Program-made: the position numbers and the translations under genes
DNA from: Microvirga aerilata
GTDB taxonomy: Bacteria > Pseudomonadota > Alphaproteobacteria > Rhizobiales > Beijerinckiaceae
Length of the DNA stretch: 38,380 nt
Direction: 5' to 3'
Assembly: GCF_016743775.1 (NCBI RefSeq)
Contig: NZ_JAEQMY010000044.1
Coordinates: forward strand, 1 to 38,380
Shown: piece by piece, positions 8,312 through 15,686 of the stretch
Numbering within the stretch: the stretch's first letter is position 1
How the letters are laid out: each line of letters opens with the position of its first letter
Notes under the pieces: generated by a model
What the model saw: the letters and a program-made list of their open reading frames with translations, nothing else
Databases searched by the model: none
What the model was told of the DNA's origin: nothing

Positions 8312-8488
8312 TTAGGTTTTAATCGCAGTCGTGACCTTAGCGAAAGCAGCATTGAGAGCTTCTTGAACCACTCCATCCTTACCGAAAACAAGGATGACAA
8401 TTACTGCTAGACCTGCAGCGATAAGTCCGTATTCGATAGCGGTGGCGCCGGATTCGTTCTTGATGAAGCGCGAAAGAAGCGATTTCAT
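8312..8488 (-). CDS. flp: Flp-type pilin precursor
   Basis: This 58-residue protein is the major pilus subunit: MKSLLSRFIKNESG, then ATAIEYGLIAAGLAVIVILV and a short amphipathic tail ending VTTAIKT. The prepilin peptidase site is G14/A15 with the conserved glutamate at +5 followed by tyrosine, the Flp motif. The hydrophobic stretch after cleavage is the assembly helix. GAGGAA eight bases before the ATG is a good ribosome site. The gene heads the flp-cpaA-cpaB-cpaE run and is preceded by a long leader holding the shared regulatory element. Confidence 0.95.
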   Translation of the reverse strand: MKSLLSRFIKNESGATAIEYGLIAAGLAVIVILVFGKDGVVQEALNAAFAKVTTAIKT

Positions 8489-8592
8489 AGTGTTTGTTCC
8501 TCAACTAGGTTCACTGGTCTGGCGCATCGCTGATGTGCCCCCACAAGCCCTTTGGCCGTGTGACCTGAACTAAGAACATTTTTTATGAGCTC

Positions 8593-8644
8593 GTCCATTC
8601 GGCCTGACGGTCTAGAACGCCCTTTGTCCGAGGTTCGGCCGAAC
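8593..8644. promoter_or_regulatory. flp upstream regulatory region with shared element and palindrome
   Basis: Positions 8593-8619 repeat the 27-bp element found before cpaF (GCCGAATGGAC and CGT-N-CTAG on the minus strand). Fourteen bases further upstream of the element, in flp orientation, is the perfect palindrome GTTCGGCCGAAC at 8633-8644. The block begins 105 bases before the flp start. The function is inferred from conservation and position; no sigma-70 promoter is obvious. Confidence 0.45.
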
Positions 8645-8691
8645 GGCCTAACGTCTCTGCAGGTCGGCAAGATGACCGATGCAATCAGCTC

Positions 8692-9216
8692 TCAGCTCTT
8701 TGTGCTCTGGGCGGAGCTGCTTCGCAGCATTTCCAAATTGTTGTTTACCGCAGCGTTGGTTGGGTCAAGCTCATAAGCCTTCAAAAGATTGAAACGTGCC
8801 TTGGTCAGATCGCCACGCAGCAAGTGAGAGTAACCTACGTTGTTATAGTATTCCGTCTGGCGTCCGATCAGGCGTTCTAGTTCGTGATAGGCTCGGTCGG
8901 CAAGGTCGAAGCGGCGAACCCGATCGTAGGATGCTGCTAACCCGAGCCATGCTTCCGCGTTATTAGGGGAAACCTCGACCGCTCGCTCGTAATAACGGGC
9001 AGCGTGGCCATAGTTGCCATCGGAAAACTGAAGTTTGGCGACTTTAAGAACCTCCCCGTCAGGGTAGGGCTCAACATGATCCGGAAGGGCAATTTCGGCC
9101 GGACTATTCCCAAAGCTTGAGAGGCTGCTGCTGCTGTTGCAGGCTGTCAGGAAAGGCATAGCGCACACAAGCAACCCAATTGTCACCATATGTTCAATCT
9201 TGCTTATTGCTACCAT
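8692..9216 (-). CDS. tadD: TadD, TPR-repeat lipoprotein of the Tad locus
   Basis: TadD proteins are outer-membrane-associated TPR lipoproteins needed for Tad assembly, by analogy with pilotins. The 174-residue product starts at ATG 9216, seven bases after GAGGAG. It has a lipoprotein signal peptide ending in the lipobox LTAC (cysteine near 26) and then tandem tetratricopeptide repeats: LQFSDGNYGHAARYYERAVE, NAEAWLGLAASYDRVRRFDL, YYNNVGYSHLLRGDLTKARF and LLKAYELDPTN. An upstream ATG at 9255 has no ribosome site. It is transcribed towards flp but separated from it by about 200 bases. Confidence 0.88.
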   Translation of the reverse strand: MVAISKIEHMVTIGLLVCAMPFLTACNSSSSLSSFGNSPAEIALPDHVEPYPDGEVLKVAKLQFSDGNYGHAARYYERAVEVSPNNAEAWLGLAASYDRVRRFDLADRAYHELERLIGRQTEYYNNVGYSHLLRGDLTKARFNLLKAYELDPTNAAVNNNLEMLRSSSAQSTKS

Positions 9217-9404
9217 CCGCCTGCTCCTCACGCAGTTGCCCCCGTTTGTCTTCATATCTGTCAGAGGCCTGTGTCGTGCTGCCTAAGACAGTCGACAGAG
9301 ACCCATTGGTGCAAAGCCTCATAGTCGAACCGAAGCCCCCGAGGCGCCCTATGACGCTTAAGAGACAAATCAAAGCCAACGCAGCTTGTTTAAGGCTGCA
9401 CTCC

Positions 9405-9423
9405 TTTACAGTCCCTTAACCAT
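9405..9423. promoter_or_regulatory. Candidate CtrA box upstream of cpaC
   Basis: The sequence TTTAcagtcccTTAAC followed by CAT is one mismatch from the alphaproteobacterial CtrA consensus TTAA-N7-TTAAC and contains the half-site TTAACCAT. It lies in the divergent region between tadD and cpaC. CtrA control of pilus genes is known in Caulobacter; here it is an inference from sequence. Confidence 0.45.
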
Positions 9424-9448
9424 GTTCGATCACATCTGAGTAAGTTCT

Positions 9449-9485
9449 GAAGTATCAGCAGGAATCGATTCTCTTCTGATACTTC
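9449..9485. promoter_or_regulatory. Nested palindromes just upstream of cpaC
   Basis: GAAGTATCAG (9449-9458) and CTGATACTTC (9476-9485) form a perfect 10-bp inverted repeat. Between them sits a second perfect palindrome, GAATCGATTC (9462-9471). The outer arm ends five bases before the first possible cpaC start at 9491, which has no Shine-Dalgarno sequence. This could be an operator or, if transcribed, a leader hairpin controlling cpaC translation. Confidence 0.5.
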
Positions 9486-9490
9486 ACGAC

Positions 9491-11020
9491 ATGCGTGTGG
9501 CGCCAGCAGAGCGAGCCTTTGGTATGCGATTAAAGTGTGTTTTGGCGCATTGCTACGCGGCTCTGGACGGGAGTGTGTATGCTCTCTCTCTCATAACCGT
9601 GCTGGCCGGATTGGCGCTGGTGGCTCCCTGCGCTCATGCCCAAGAGCAGCTTCTTCACTTTAACAGTGGACGTGCTGCTGGTGAACTCAACGTACCACAG
9701 GGGCAGTTCGTCACTGCCAGAACCTCTATCGATTTTGGGCGGGTGGTTGTCGGCAATCCAGAAATCGTTAGTGCCGTTCCGCTGACGAGCCGCTCCCTTT
9801 ATGTGCTTGGCAAGGCAGAAGGCCGGACCAATGTTGCAGTCTACGGCGCAGGCGATGAGTTGTTAGGGATTGCAAACGTGGAGGTTGGGGCCGATACGCC
9901 AGATCTCGCTAAAGTCATCCAGGAAACCATTCCGCAGGCAAATGTCAACGTCGCGACGGTCAACGGCCGCCTGCGGTTGAGTGGGACGGTTCCGGACAGC
10001 ATTAGCTTGCGAAAAACCCTAGAAATTGCTGAACAGTACAGTTCGGACGGTGTCATTAATGCGCTCCGGGTAACCGGCGGACAACAGGTGATGCTGGAGG
10101 TGCGCTTCATTGAGGCCAACCGCACGGCCGGCCGCGAGCTTGGGGTCAGTTGGTATACGCGGGGATCAAGGCAGGATGTCAGGACCGGTAATTTTAACCC
10201 GGGGAGCGGCACTGGACAATCCGGCGTTACCTTTAACCCGCTTCTCGCCAGCGGCAGCACACCGTTCGGCACCTTGATCGCACAGGTTCTCAGTGGCGGA
10301 GTCAGCGCCGACATCCTAGTGCAGGCGCTCGAAGATAAGGGCTTGGCGCGCCGGTTAGCGGAGCCAAATCTCATTGCTCTTTCCGGCGAGAAAGCCAGCT
10401 TCCTTGCAGGTGGGGAGATTCCCATCCCAGTATCTGCTGATGACGACAGGATTACGGTAACTTACAAGGAATACGGCGTGCGGCTCAATTTCACTCCGGT
10501 GGTCCTCGACAACGGGTTGATCAACCTAAAGCTGGAGCCTGAGGTCAGCCAGATCGATAACTCGATCAGGGTCAGCACCGGAGCGATTTCAATTCCGGGT
10601 TTTATTACCCGGCGCGCTAGCACCTCCATTGAGGTTAGGGACGGTCAAAGCTTTGCAATGGCAGGGCTCCTCCAGAGCGTACATTCGAAAAATCGCGAGC
10701 AGATCCCGTGGCTCGGTCAGTTGCCCATCATCGGTGCACTCTTCAGCTCATCCTCGTTCCAGGAGCAGGAAACCGACTTGGTCATCATCGTCACCCCGCG
10801 GCTGGTCAAACCTGCGAAGCCTGGGCGGCCACTCCGTACCCCGCTTGACGGCAGCAAGCCCAGCAACGATCTCGAATTTTTCCTGATGGGTGCACTTGAG
10901 GTCAACAGCGCCACGCAGGCACGGGTTGCCAGCGGGGCAGGGGTGACCGGGCCTTATGGCCACATCGTCAAACTCAAGCCGGGGAAGCGTAATGTTAGCA
11001 AAAAAGTTGTCAAAGATTAA
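9491..11020 (+). CDS. cpaC: CpaC/RcpA, Tad pilus outer-membrane secretin
   Basis: This 509-residue secretin forms the outer-membrane pore for the Flp pilus. It has a signal peptide (ITVLAGLALVAPCAHAQ) and the pilus N-terminal domain (TSIDFGRVVVGNPEIVSAVP...GKAEGRTNVAVYG). A BON-like segment follows (IPQANVNVATVNGRLRLSGT), then the secretin domain (QVMLEVRFIEANRTAGRELG ... LARRLAEPNLIALSGEKASF ... VPWLG-type stretch QIPWLGQLPIIGALFSSSSF ... DLVIIVTPRLVKP). Length is normal. The ATG at 9524 (MRLKCVL) is an alternative start, since the one at 9491 follows a hairpin and lacks a ribosome site. It is divergent from tadD and translationally coupled to the next gene. Confidence 0.94.
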   Translation: MRVAPAERAFGMRLKCVLAHCYAALDGSVYALSLITVLAGLALVAPCAHAQEQLLHFNSGRAAGELNVPQGQFVTARTSIDFGRVVVGNPEIVSAVPLTSRSLYVLGKAEGRTNVAVYGAGDELLGIANVEVGADTPDLAKVIQETIPQANVNVATVNGRLRLSGTVPDSISLRKTLEIAEQYSSDGVINALRVTGGQQVMLEVRFIEANRTAGRELGVSWYTRGSRQDVRTGNFNPGSGTGQSGVTFNPLLASGSTPFGTLIAQVLSGGVSADILVQALEDKGLARRLAEPNLIALSGEKASFLAGGEIPIPVSADDDRITVTYKEYGVRLNFTPVVLDNGLINLKLEPEVSQIDNSIRVSTGAISIPGFITRRASTSIEVRDGQSFAMAGLLQSVHSKNREQIPWLGQLPIIGALFSSSSFQEQETDLVIIVTPRLVKPAKPGRPLRTPLDGSKPSNDLEFFLMGALEVNSATQARVASGAGVTGPYGHIVKLKPGKRNVSKKVVKD

Positions 11021-11315
11021 AGGCTGGCTCGGAGTCCCTGCGGGGGTTCTCCTGCTCGCCGGACTGGGCGGATGCGTGGACTATATGGAGCGCCGTGACA
11101 CAATCACATTGAGGGCTGGTGATGCTCAAGCCTGGAACAAGGTGGTTCATATTGCTGACCCATGGCCGCCTTACGTAGGGAACACCAACATCTCTGGTGA
11201 TGGACAGCGTACCGCTGGTGTGATTCGGCGCTATAGTGCCGGCAGCGCAGATGCCGGCACCTCTGGGGCGACAGCCCCGGAAGGAGGGGGTGAAGCGTCC
11301 GCGACGCAGCAGTAA
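10992..11315 (+). CDS. Small Tad-locus lipoprotein (CpaD-like fragment family)
   Basis: The 107-residue product has a lipoprotein signal peptide with lipobox LGGC and then CVDYMERRDTITLRAGDAQA...HIADPWPPYVGNTNISGDG. The RRDTITL...AGDA...DPWPP pattern is seen in small lipoproteins beside alphaproteobacterial cpaC genes and resembles one stretch of CpaD. The rest of CpaD is absent. The start at 10992 follows GGGGA and overlaps the cpaC end by 29 bases, so the two are coupled. It probably assists the secretin. The low-complexity Ser/Gly/Ala tail is likely unstructured. Confidence 0.78.
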   Translation: MLAKKLSKIKGWLGVPAGVLLLAGLGGCVDYMERRDTITLRAGDAQAWNKVVHIADPWPPYVGNTNISGDGQRTAGVIRRYSAGSADAGTSGATAPEGGGEASATQQ

Positions 11316-11778
11316 AACCGCCGGGTGAGCCAGTCCAACCAGACTCGCTTTCAGGTGATAAGGGGAGCGAGGGTATGACCCTAGTCAAAGCGGTCATTTG
11401 GGAGCACCCGTCATCAAATACCAGGCGCTGCCTTCAACGAGGGCTCTATAGCAGCACTGATAGCCTCAAGGCTCCAATCCGATTATTCATTGATATCCGT
11501 TGGGGGCGCAGCAAGAGCTCGTAGTCCGACAGAAGTGACCTGTAGATACGGCTTGCGAATAACCTACAGAGAGGTGAACTTGAAGGGCGGCAGGCGTCCG
11601 AGAGATCAAGCAGACCCCGCCTCACGCGGTAAGCCCGTTCCGAACAGCGGCCTTTGTTCTTGACGAGGCACAGGACTTCTGAGACACGCAAGCCTTGAAA
11701 ATCTGACTTCCCAGTGCGGGTGAATGAACTCGACTGATCTTGCGGGTTTTCCACTTGAGCCGGAGAGGAAAAGGCCTC
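11316..11778. other. Intergenic region without a recognisable gene
   Basis: Frames on both strands are open for up to about 150 codons here but show no family resemblance, no good ribosome site and no consistent codon bias. A minus-strand frame from 11910 to 11446 also runs through the 5' end of the PilZ gene and is taken as a shadow. The region presumably carries the 3' end of the cpaC transcript and the promoter of the PilZ gene, but neither was identified. Confidence 0.4.
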
Positions 11779-12222
11779 ATGGAGCATCGTCGCTCGCCGC
11801 GCGCCCGAACCATCCTTAACGGACGGGTAGTCTTCAATAGTCGCTGTTCGCTGATCGACTGCACGATACGGGATCTCTCCGACACTGGGGCGCAGATCAC
11901 CTTCTCGCACCCTCTCTCACTCCCAGCGGAGCTCGAGTTGGAAATCCCAAAGAAGGGGTTGTCAACCCGCGCCAAAGTGATGTGGTCCAATGGTGCAAAC
12001 CACGGTCTCCTGTTCTTGGACGCAGAACAGGCGACGCCCAGCAACTCCTCCGTCCTGCGTGGGGAGCCTGAGTCCCTGGCGAAGAGCCTCCCTCAAGAGG
12101 TCACCGGCGACGGACCCGCGGTTAGGATCCAGGATGTACTGGAAGAGGCCCGTAGCCGGATTGCGCAGATTGCGGGTGTGCCGGCCGAGACAGTTCGGCT
12201 GAAGCTGGAGGTTGATTACTAA
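11779..12222 (+). CDS. PilZ-domain protein (probable c-di-GMP receptor)
   Basis: The 147-residue protein begins MEHRRSPRARTILNGRVVFN and carries both PilZ signature parts, an RxxxR-type segment (RRSPRAR) and DLSDTGAQI (D/NxSxxG). They are followed by the beta-strand region LELEIPKKGLSTRAKVMWSN and NHGLLFLD. PilZ domains bind cyclic di-GMP, so it may link this messenger to the neighbouring pilus genes. A C-terminal extension (VRIQDVLEEARSRIAQIAGV PAETVRLKLEV, split here) is not part of PilZ. AAAGG before the ATG at 11779 supports this start. Confidence 0.88.
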   Translation: MEHRRSPRARTILNGRVVFNSRCSLIDCTIRDLSDTGAQITFSHPLSLPAELELEIPKKGLSTRAKVMWSNGANHGLLFLDAEQATPSNSSVLRGEPESLAKSLPQEVTGDGPAVRIQDVLEEARSRIAQIAGVPAETVRLKLEVDY

Positions 12223-12291
12223 GCTTGCTCGGCAACTACTGGAATTCAGTCTGACCTCTTATGCTCCACAAGGTTGGAGCGCCCATTGAAA

Positions 12292-12582
12292 CTAAGCTGC
12301 AGCCGCGCGCAGAGGATCCGTCCAAACTCTCACCTTTTCCAAGAACATGACACCGTGATTGGCACCTCGGCTCCAGACAAGGCGAGACCGGACCTGCAAT
12401 CCTTTACTCGGAATTTCGATCTTGAATTCAGGTGGCAGTGTATCGGCATCAGCGAAATAGATCCGAGCCCCAGTGTCAGACAGATCCCGCACGATGAACT
12501 CAGTGGGCGACAATTCACTGTCCGCCACTATCTGCGCTTTGAGAACAGTGCGCCACCGTTTGCTTGCACGTCGCTCATTCAT
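12292..12582 (-). CDS. Minimal PilZ-domain protein
   Basis: The 96-residue product is almost only a PilZ domain: MNERRASKRWRTVLKAQIVA, VRDLSDTGARIYFADADTLP, IEIPSKGLQVRSRLVWSRGA and NHGVMFLEKVRV. It is a clear paralogue of the gene at 11779, sharing DLSDTGA, EIP-KGL and GANHG. GAGGG six bases before the ATG at 12582 fixes the start. The two PilZ genes converge, with 69 bases between the stops. The likely role is cyclic di-GMP sensing; the partner is unknown. Confidence 0.88.
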   Translation of the reverse strand: MNERRASKRWRTVLKAQIVADSELSPTEFIVRDLSDTGARIYFADADTLPPEFKIEIPSKGLQVRSRLVWSRGANHGVMFLEKVRVWTDPLRAAAA

Positions 12583-12797
12583 CACGATCCCTCCTGTGAT
12601 CTCCCGCAGGCTGTCAGTCGCCTGGTGATGAGGCAGATTGACGCAAGTCTATTAACGGAAGGTTAGAGATGCTGATCGACGCGCCACCAAAAAGCCAGCA
12701 TCACAGCGGTAACAGGCTGACCTACAATGACCGCGCATCCGGCCCGGAACAGTGGCTCCGCATGAATGGCCCCAAACGGATGCACCGTCCGTGGGTG

Positions 12798-13496
12798 TTA
12801 GGGCCGATCTGCTCCCCTCGGCTTCTGCAGGATCAGCTTGCCGGTCAAGTGTAAGCCTGCCACTGCAACAGCAGCTCGTGAGTTGACACCAAAGGTGCGA
12901 AACAGCGCTGCCATATGCACTTTGACCGTGCCTTCGCCGAGGTTCAGGGTTTTCGCAATCTCTTTGTTGGACTTCCCTTGCACGAGAAGCGTCAGAACCT
13001 CCCTTTGACGTGGGGTGAGATCAGTGGTTGAGGAACTTCTCAAGGCCGTGTCATGTGATTGTTGCATCTCCATTGATGGCGATGAGAGAGCAGTCACCGA
13101 GGAGGGAACATAAATTTGACCGCGAAGGATGAGATCCAAGGCACTGGTGAGTTCGGCGGGCTTCATGCGCTTTGGAATAAAGCCGTGGACGCCAGCTTCC
13201 AAAGCTGTCAGAATATCCTGCTTACGATCCGAAAACGACAGAACAACAGTCTTGGTTTGCGGGAAGCATTGGCGCACGGCCGCAAGGCAGGCGGCGCTCT
13301 TCACATCGGGCAGAGCCAGATCAAACAAAGCCAATGAAATGCCATCCACTTCGGCAAGCCTATCGAGAGCTTCATCCAAAAATGCCGCCTCCACAACCGA
13401 TCCGAAGCCTAACCTGCTAGTCAGGAGCGTCCCAACACCTAATCGGTAAAACTCATTTGGATCGGCAATCAGAGCAGTCTTGCCAAGCCTTTCCAT
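12798..13496 (-). CDS. LuxR/NarL-type response regulator
   Basis: The 232-residue protein has a receiver domain with the phospho-acceptor D59 in LALFDLALPD and the conserved lysine in GFIPKRM. A linker follows, then a GerE/LuxR helix-turn-helix (LTPRQREVLTLLVQGKSNKE IAKTLNLGEGTVKVHMAALF, split here). The N-terminal acidic pocket is reduced: ADPNEF rather than a DD pair. GGAGG upstream of ATG 13496 supports the start. No histidine kinase gene is in the window, so it is an orphan here; control of the pilus or PilZ genes is a reasonable guess only. Confidence 0.9.
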   Translation of the reverse strand: MERLGKTALIADPNEFYRLGVGTLLTSRLGFGSVVEAAFLDEALDRLAEVDGISLALFDLALPDVKSAACLAAVRQCFPQTKTVVLSFSDRKQDILTALEAGVHGFIPKRMKPAELTSALDLILRGQIYVPSSVTALSSPSMEMQQSHDTALRSSSTTDLTPRQREVLTLLVQGKSNKEIAKTLNLGEGTVKVHMAALFRTFGVNSRAAVAVAGLHLTGKLILQKPRGADRP

Positions 13497-13660
13497 CAAA
13501 CTCCTCCAGAAGGATTACCCTCGAAGATTTAGAATAAGAAAGATTTCAGAACAGTTACGTTCCATACGAAGGGGACTAAGCCTTCCGGCCGAGTAGCCGC
13601 CTATCAGAAACTCATCTAGGTAGTGTTCAAGCGAGACTGCGGGATTCGGCGAGAGTTTGG

Positions 13661-13927
13661 ATGAGAACCTATTTCTTCAACATCAGAGACGATCTCGGGC
13701 TGATTGAAGATGAGGATGGCATCGAGCTTTCTGGAGAGGTCGCGTTGTGGCTGGAAGCGATCCGCAGTGTCGATGAATTTGTTCGGGACACGTCGAGGTG
13801 TTCTCCTATGCGGCTCGAGGTGACCGATAGCGAGGGCCGAACCGTATTGATGACACCTGTTCAAGCGAGTTTAAACACTTGGCGCTACCTGTCGAATCTC
13901 GCCGTGGTTCCCCTCTCCCTGCATTAG
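13661..13927 (+). CDS. DUF6894-family protein
   Basis: The 88-residue product starts MRTYFFNIRDDLGLIEDEDG IELSGEVALWLEAIRSV (split here). This matches the DUF6894 pattern (RYFFhixDG..i.DeeG.eL.....A..EA) common in Methylobacterium, Microvirga and Bradyrhizobium. The function is unknown. The C-terminal third (after RLEVTDSEGRTVLMTPVQ) is shorter and less typical. It is not in an evident operon. Confidence 0.75.
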   Translation: MRTYFFNIRDDLGLIEDEDGIELSGEVALWLEAIRSVDEFVRDTSRCSPMRLEVTDSEGRTVLMTPVQASLNTWRYLSNLAVVPLSLH

Positions 13928-14412
13928 GCTGTGGCACACCAATCGGCGTGTGGCCTCGCAGAGTACCGGCACAACTAGGCCGTACAGCCGGTCATGATCC
14001 CTGTGTTCTCCGGTCCATAACCTGCCCCGATACAGCCGGAGCGGTGTTAACGTTGTCCGAGCAATAGGTAGATCAGTCATTAATCGTGAGAACTGATTCG
14101 GGTCGCGGGGCGTCGGCGGTGTACGGTGCTTCACCGGATGGCCCGTTCCAATATTCCACGTCCTAACCAGCACACCACTGGCGCTCCCATCCGAAGGGCC
14201 TCCGGGTGTCGAGCACCGGATCCCTGGTGGAAGGCTGTCGGGACGAGATAAGCGGTCCTGTCAACCAGCACCCTTGGCTGTGCTTGACACCTATCCCGTC
14301 ACTGTTTCACAGATGGCTTAGGGCAGGCAGCAGGATTAGGATGCAGGAGTCTCCGATGGACTGGATAGTCCTGCCCGATGGGCGCTCTCCATGGGCCACA
14401 GGGAGGATGATG
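13928..14412. other. Intergenic region without a recognisable gene
   Basis: No open frame here has family resemblance or a credible start. A plus-strand frame from 14206 runs into the next gene, but its first 69 codons look non-coding and the strong ribosome site lies at 14401. An imperfect inverted repeat around 13934-13960 (GGCACACC ... GGCGTGTGG) could terminate the DUF6894 transcript. Confidence 0.35.
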
Positions 14413-14961
14413 ATGCGATGCTCGCAGGCCGCCACTCGCCACGCGATTTTGGTGCTGTCTGGCCTCGTGCTTGTCTCACCTCCGCTTCAGGCTGAAGTCC
14501 GCACTAAGCTCTACATCACGAGCCGAGCGTGCCAGGCCGACAGCCTGTTGTCCCCGGAGGAATGCCAGAATGCTTTCGCCAACGCCGAAGCCGAGTACTA
14601 TGACGGCGCGCCCGTCTTCGGCGTAAAGGATGAGTGCGAGCGAGTGTTCCGCCGCTGCGTCATCAGCTTTGCCGAGCCTCCCGATCCGAAGGCACCTCGG
14701 TATGCTCCTGCATTGAAGGGAGTTCAGGTAAGCGTGAGCTCGGTCCAGGATCGAACAGCCGTTCCCGTTCTCGACGGCAGTCACCCCGCCGTCAGCTTCG
14801 GGCGGCGCACTGTCCTAGAACGTCAAGATTATCGCTCCACGGTTAAGCAAGAGGATGCCCAGGCACGATGGGCAGCGGCGCAGCGGCCGCCAGAGCAATC
14901 GAGGGCGGCAGAGGGGACAACGTGGACGCTGCGGGGGCGGGTTGATCCTCCGGCTCATTGA
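14413..14961 (+). CDS. Secreted DUF1190-like protein
   Basis: The 182-residue product has a signal peptide (MRCSQAATRHAILVLSGLVL VSPPLQA, split here). A Cys-rich segment follows, ITSRACQADSLLSPEECQNA FANAEAEYYDGAPVF (split here) and KDECERVFRRCVISF, which resembles the DUF1190/YgiB core (CxxxxxxxxEECxxAFxxAxxEYxxxAPxF...EC). The tail is low in complexity. GGGAGG six bases upstream supports the ATG at 14413; ATGs at 14407 and 14410 are in frame but too close to the site. The 3' end carries a 16-bp tandem duplication that supplies the stop codon. Function is unknown. Confidence 0.65.
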   Translation: MRCSQAATRHAILVLSGLVLVSPPLQAEVRTKLYITSRACQADSLLSPEECQNAFANAEAEYYDGAPVFGVKDECERVFRRCVISFAEPPDPKAPRYAPALKGVQVSVSSVQDRTAVPVLDGSHPAVSFGRRTVLERQDYRSTVKQEDAQARWAAAQRPPEQSRAAEGTTWTLRGRVDPPAH

Positions 14962-15016
14962 TCCTCCGGCTCAGGTCGCCGCCGTGCCTGCGAATCCGTC
15001 TTTGGCATCCGGGGCC

Positions 15017-15140
15017 TGCAGAAAAATCAGGTTGCGTCTTTGGGCAGGGTGGTTCTGCAGACCTCGTCCTCCCGGGTGCTGACAACGACTGTTTTGATCC
15101 TTGCTTGTGTCCGCTCCGCGGCGCGTTTGAATGTGACCGA
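15017..15140 (-). pseudogene. Fragment of a second copy of the 18151-18591 gene
   Basis: This stretch aligns base by base with 18237-18366, for example ttgggcagggtggttc and gtgtccgctccgcggcgcg, corresponding to residues 76-118 of the intact gene. Indels and substitutions have broken the frame, and no start or stop belongs to it. It is joined directly to the small-membrane-protein copy that begins at 15141, producing a chimeric open frame. Confidence 0.65.
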
Positions 15141-15312
15141 GGCGGCGGAGACAGGCAGATGAGATAGACAACCATCCAGGCGAGAACCGCCACCCCAATG
15201 ACGGCAAGGGCGAGCAAGGCGGCGCGTACATTTCTGTTTTCCTGCAAGAGCTGGGAGCCAGCGGCCCCAAGCCTCTGCTCCGCTTCGTTCAAGTCGCGAT
15301 TTTGAGTTTCAT
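15141..15312 (-). pseudogene. Small membrane protein, copy A (frameshifted and fused)
   Basis: This is a clear paralogue of the gene at 15929-16153. The ATG at 15312 is followed by CTC and only four A residues where the intact copy has five, so the frame reads MKLKIAT and stops. In the restored frame it reads NRDLNEAEQRLGAAGSQLLQ ENRNVRAALLALAVIGVAVL AWMVVYLICLSPP (split here) and then runs into unrelated sequence instead of ending. A TTG at 15292 could in principle start the remaining frame. It is most likely dead. Confidence 0.65.
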
Positions 15313-15686
15313 GGTGCCCCAGATTTTCGAAGAGGCACCTACCACCTTCGTGTGCGCGTTAACATCGACCAGACGGCCCATGACTGCCGCACTTGCGCGG
15401 GCGCAGGAAAGACCGCCGGAGGCGGGGGGCACCTCCGGCAGTCCGACCGCCCAGACGCAGGGGCAACACGTGACGGTCATTCTCACGCTAGTCGCCGGCG
15501 AAATGATTGAGATCTGCCTTTAGTCCGACGATTACCTGGACCTTTGGTCTGCGGTGCTCAGATGCGGCCGCGCAATTTGTCATGAAGCCATGTATGGAGG
15601 TCTTCAGGGGTCAGTTCGGATTAAGCGGGTGTTAAGTCGATCTGGCGCTCTAACGTATGTTAACCAACAACGAGCTTGGATCGGCA
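15313..15686. other. Duplicated intergenic DNA with a candidate CtrA box
   Basis: Positions 15354-15384 match 16189-16219 (gcgcgt-aacatcgaccaga), and about 15550-15610 match about 18748-18807 (gctcag-tgcggccgcgc). The region is therefore shared between the copies of the small-protein module. TTAAgcgggtgTTAAG at 15621-15636 is one base from the CtrA consensus and lies about 50 bases before the gene at 15687. A 73-codon plus-strand frame (15302-15523) shows no conservation in the duplicate and is not called. Confidence 0.5.

Noticed and set aside
15302..15523. 73-codon plus-strand frame upstream of X1
   Set aside because: It is antisense to the 5' end of Y copy A and not preserved in the duplicated sequence at 16154-16260.
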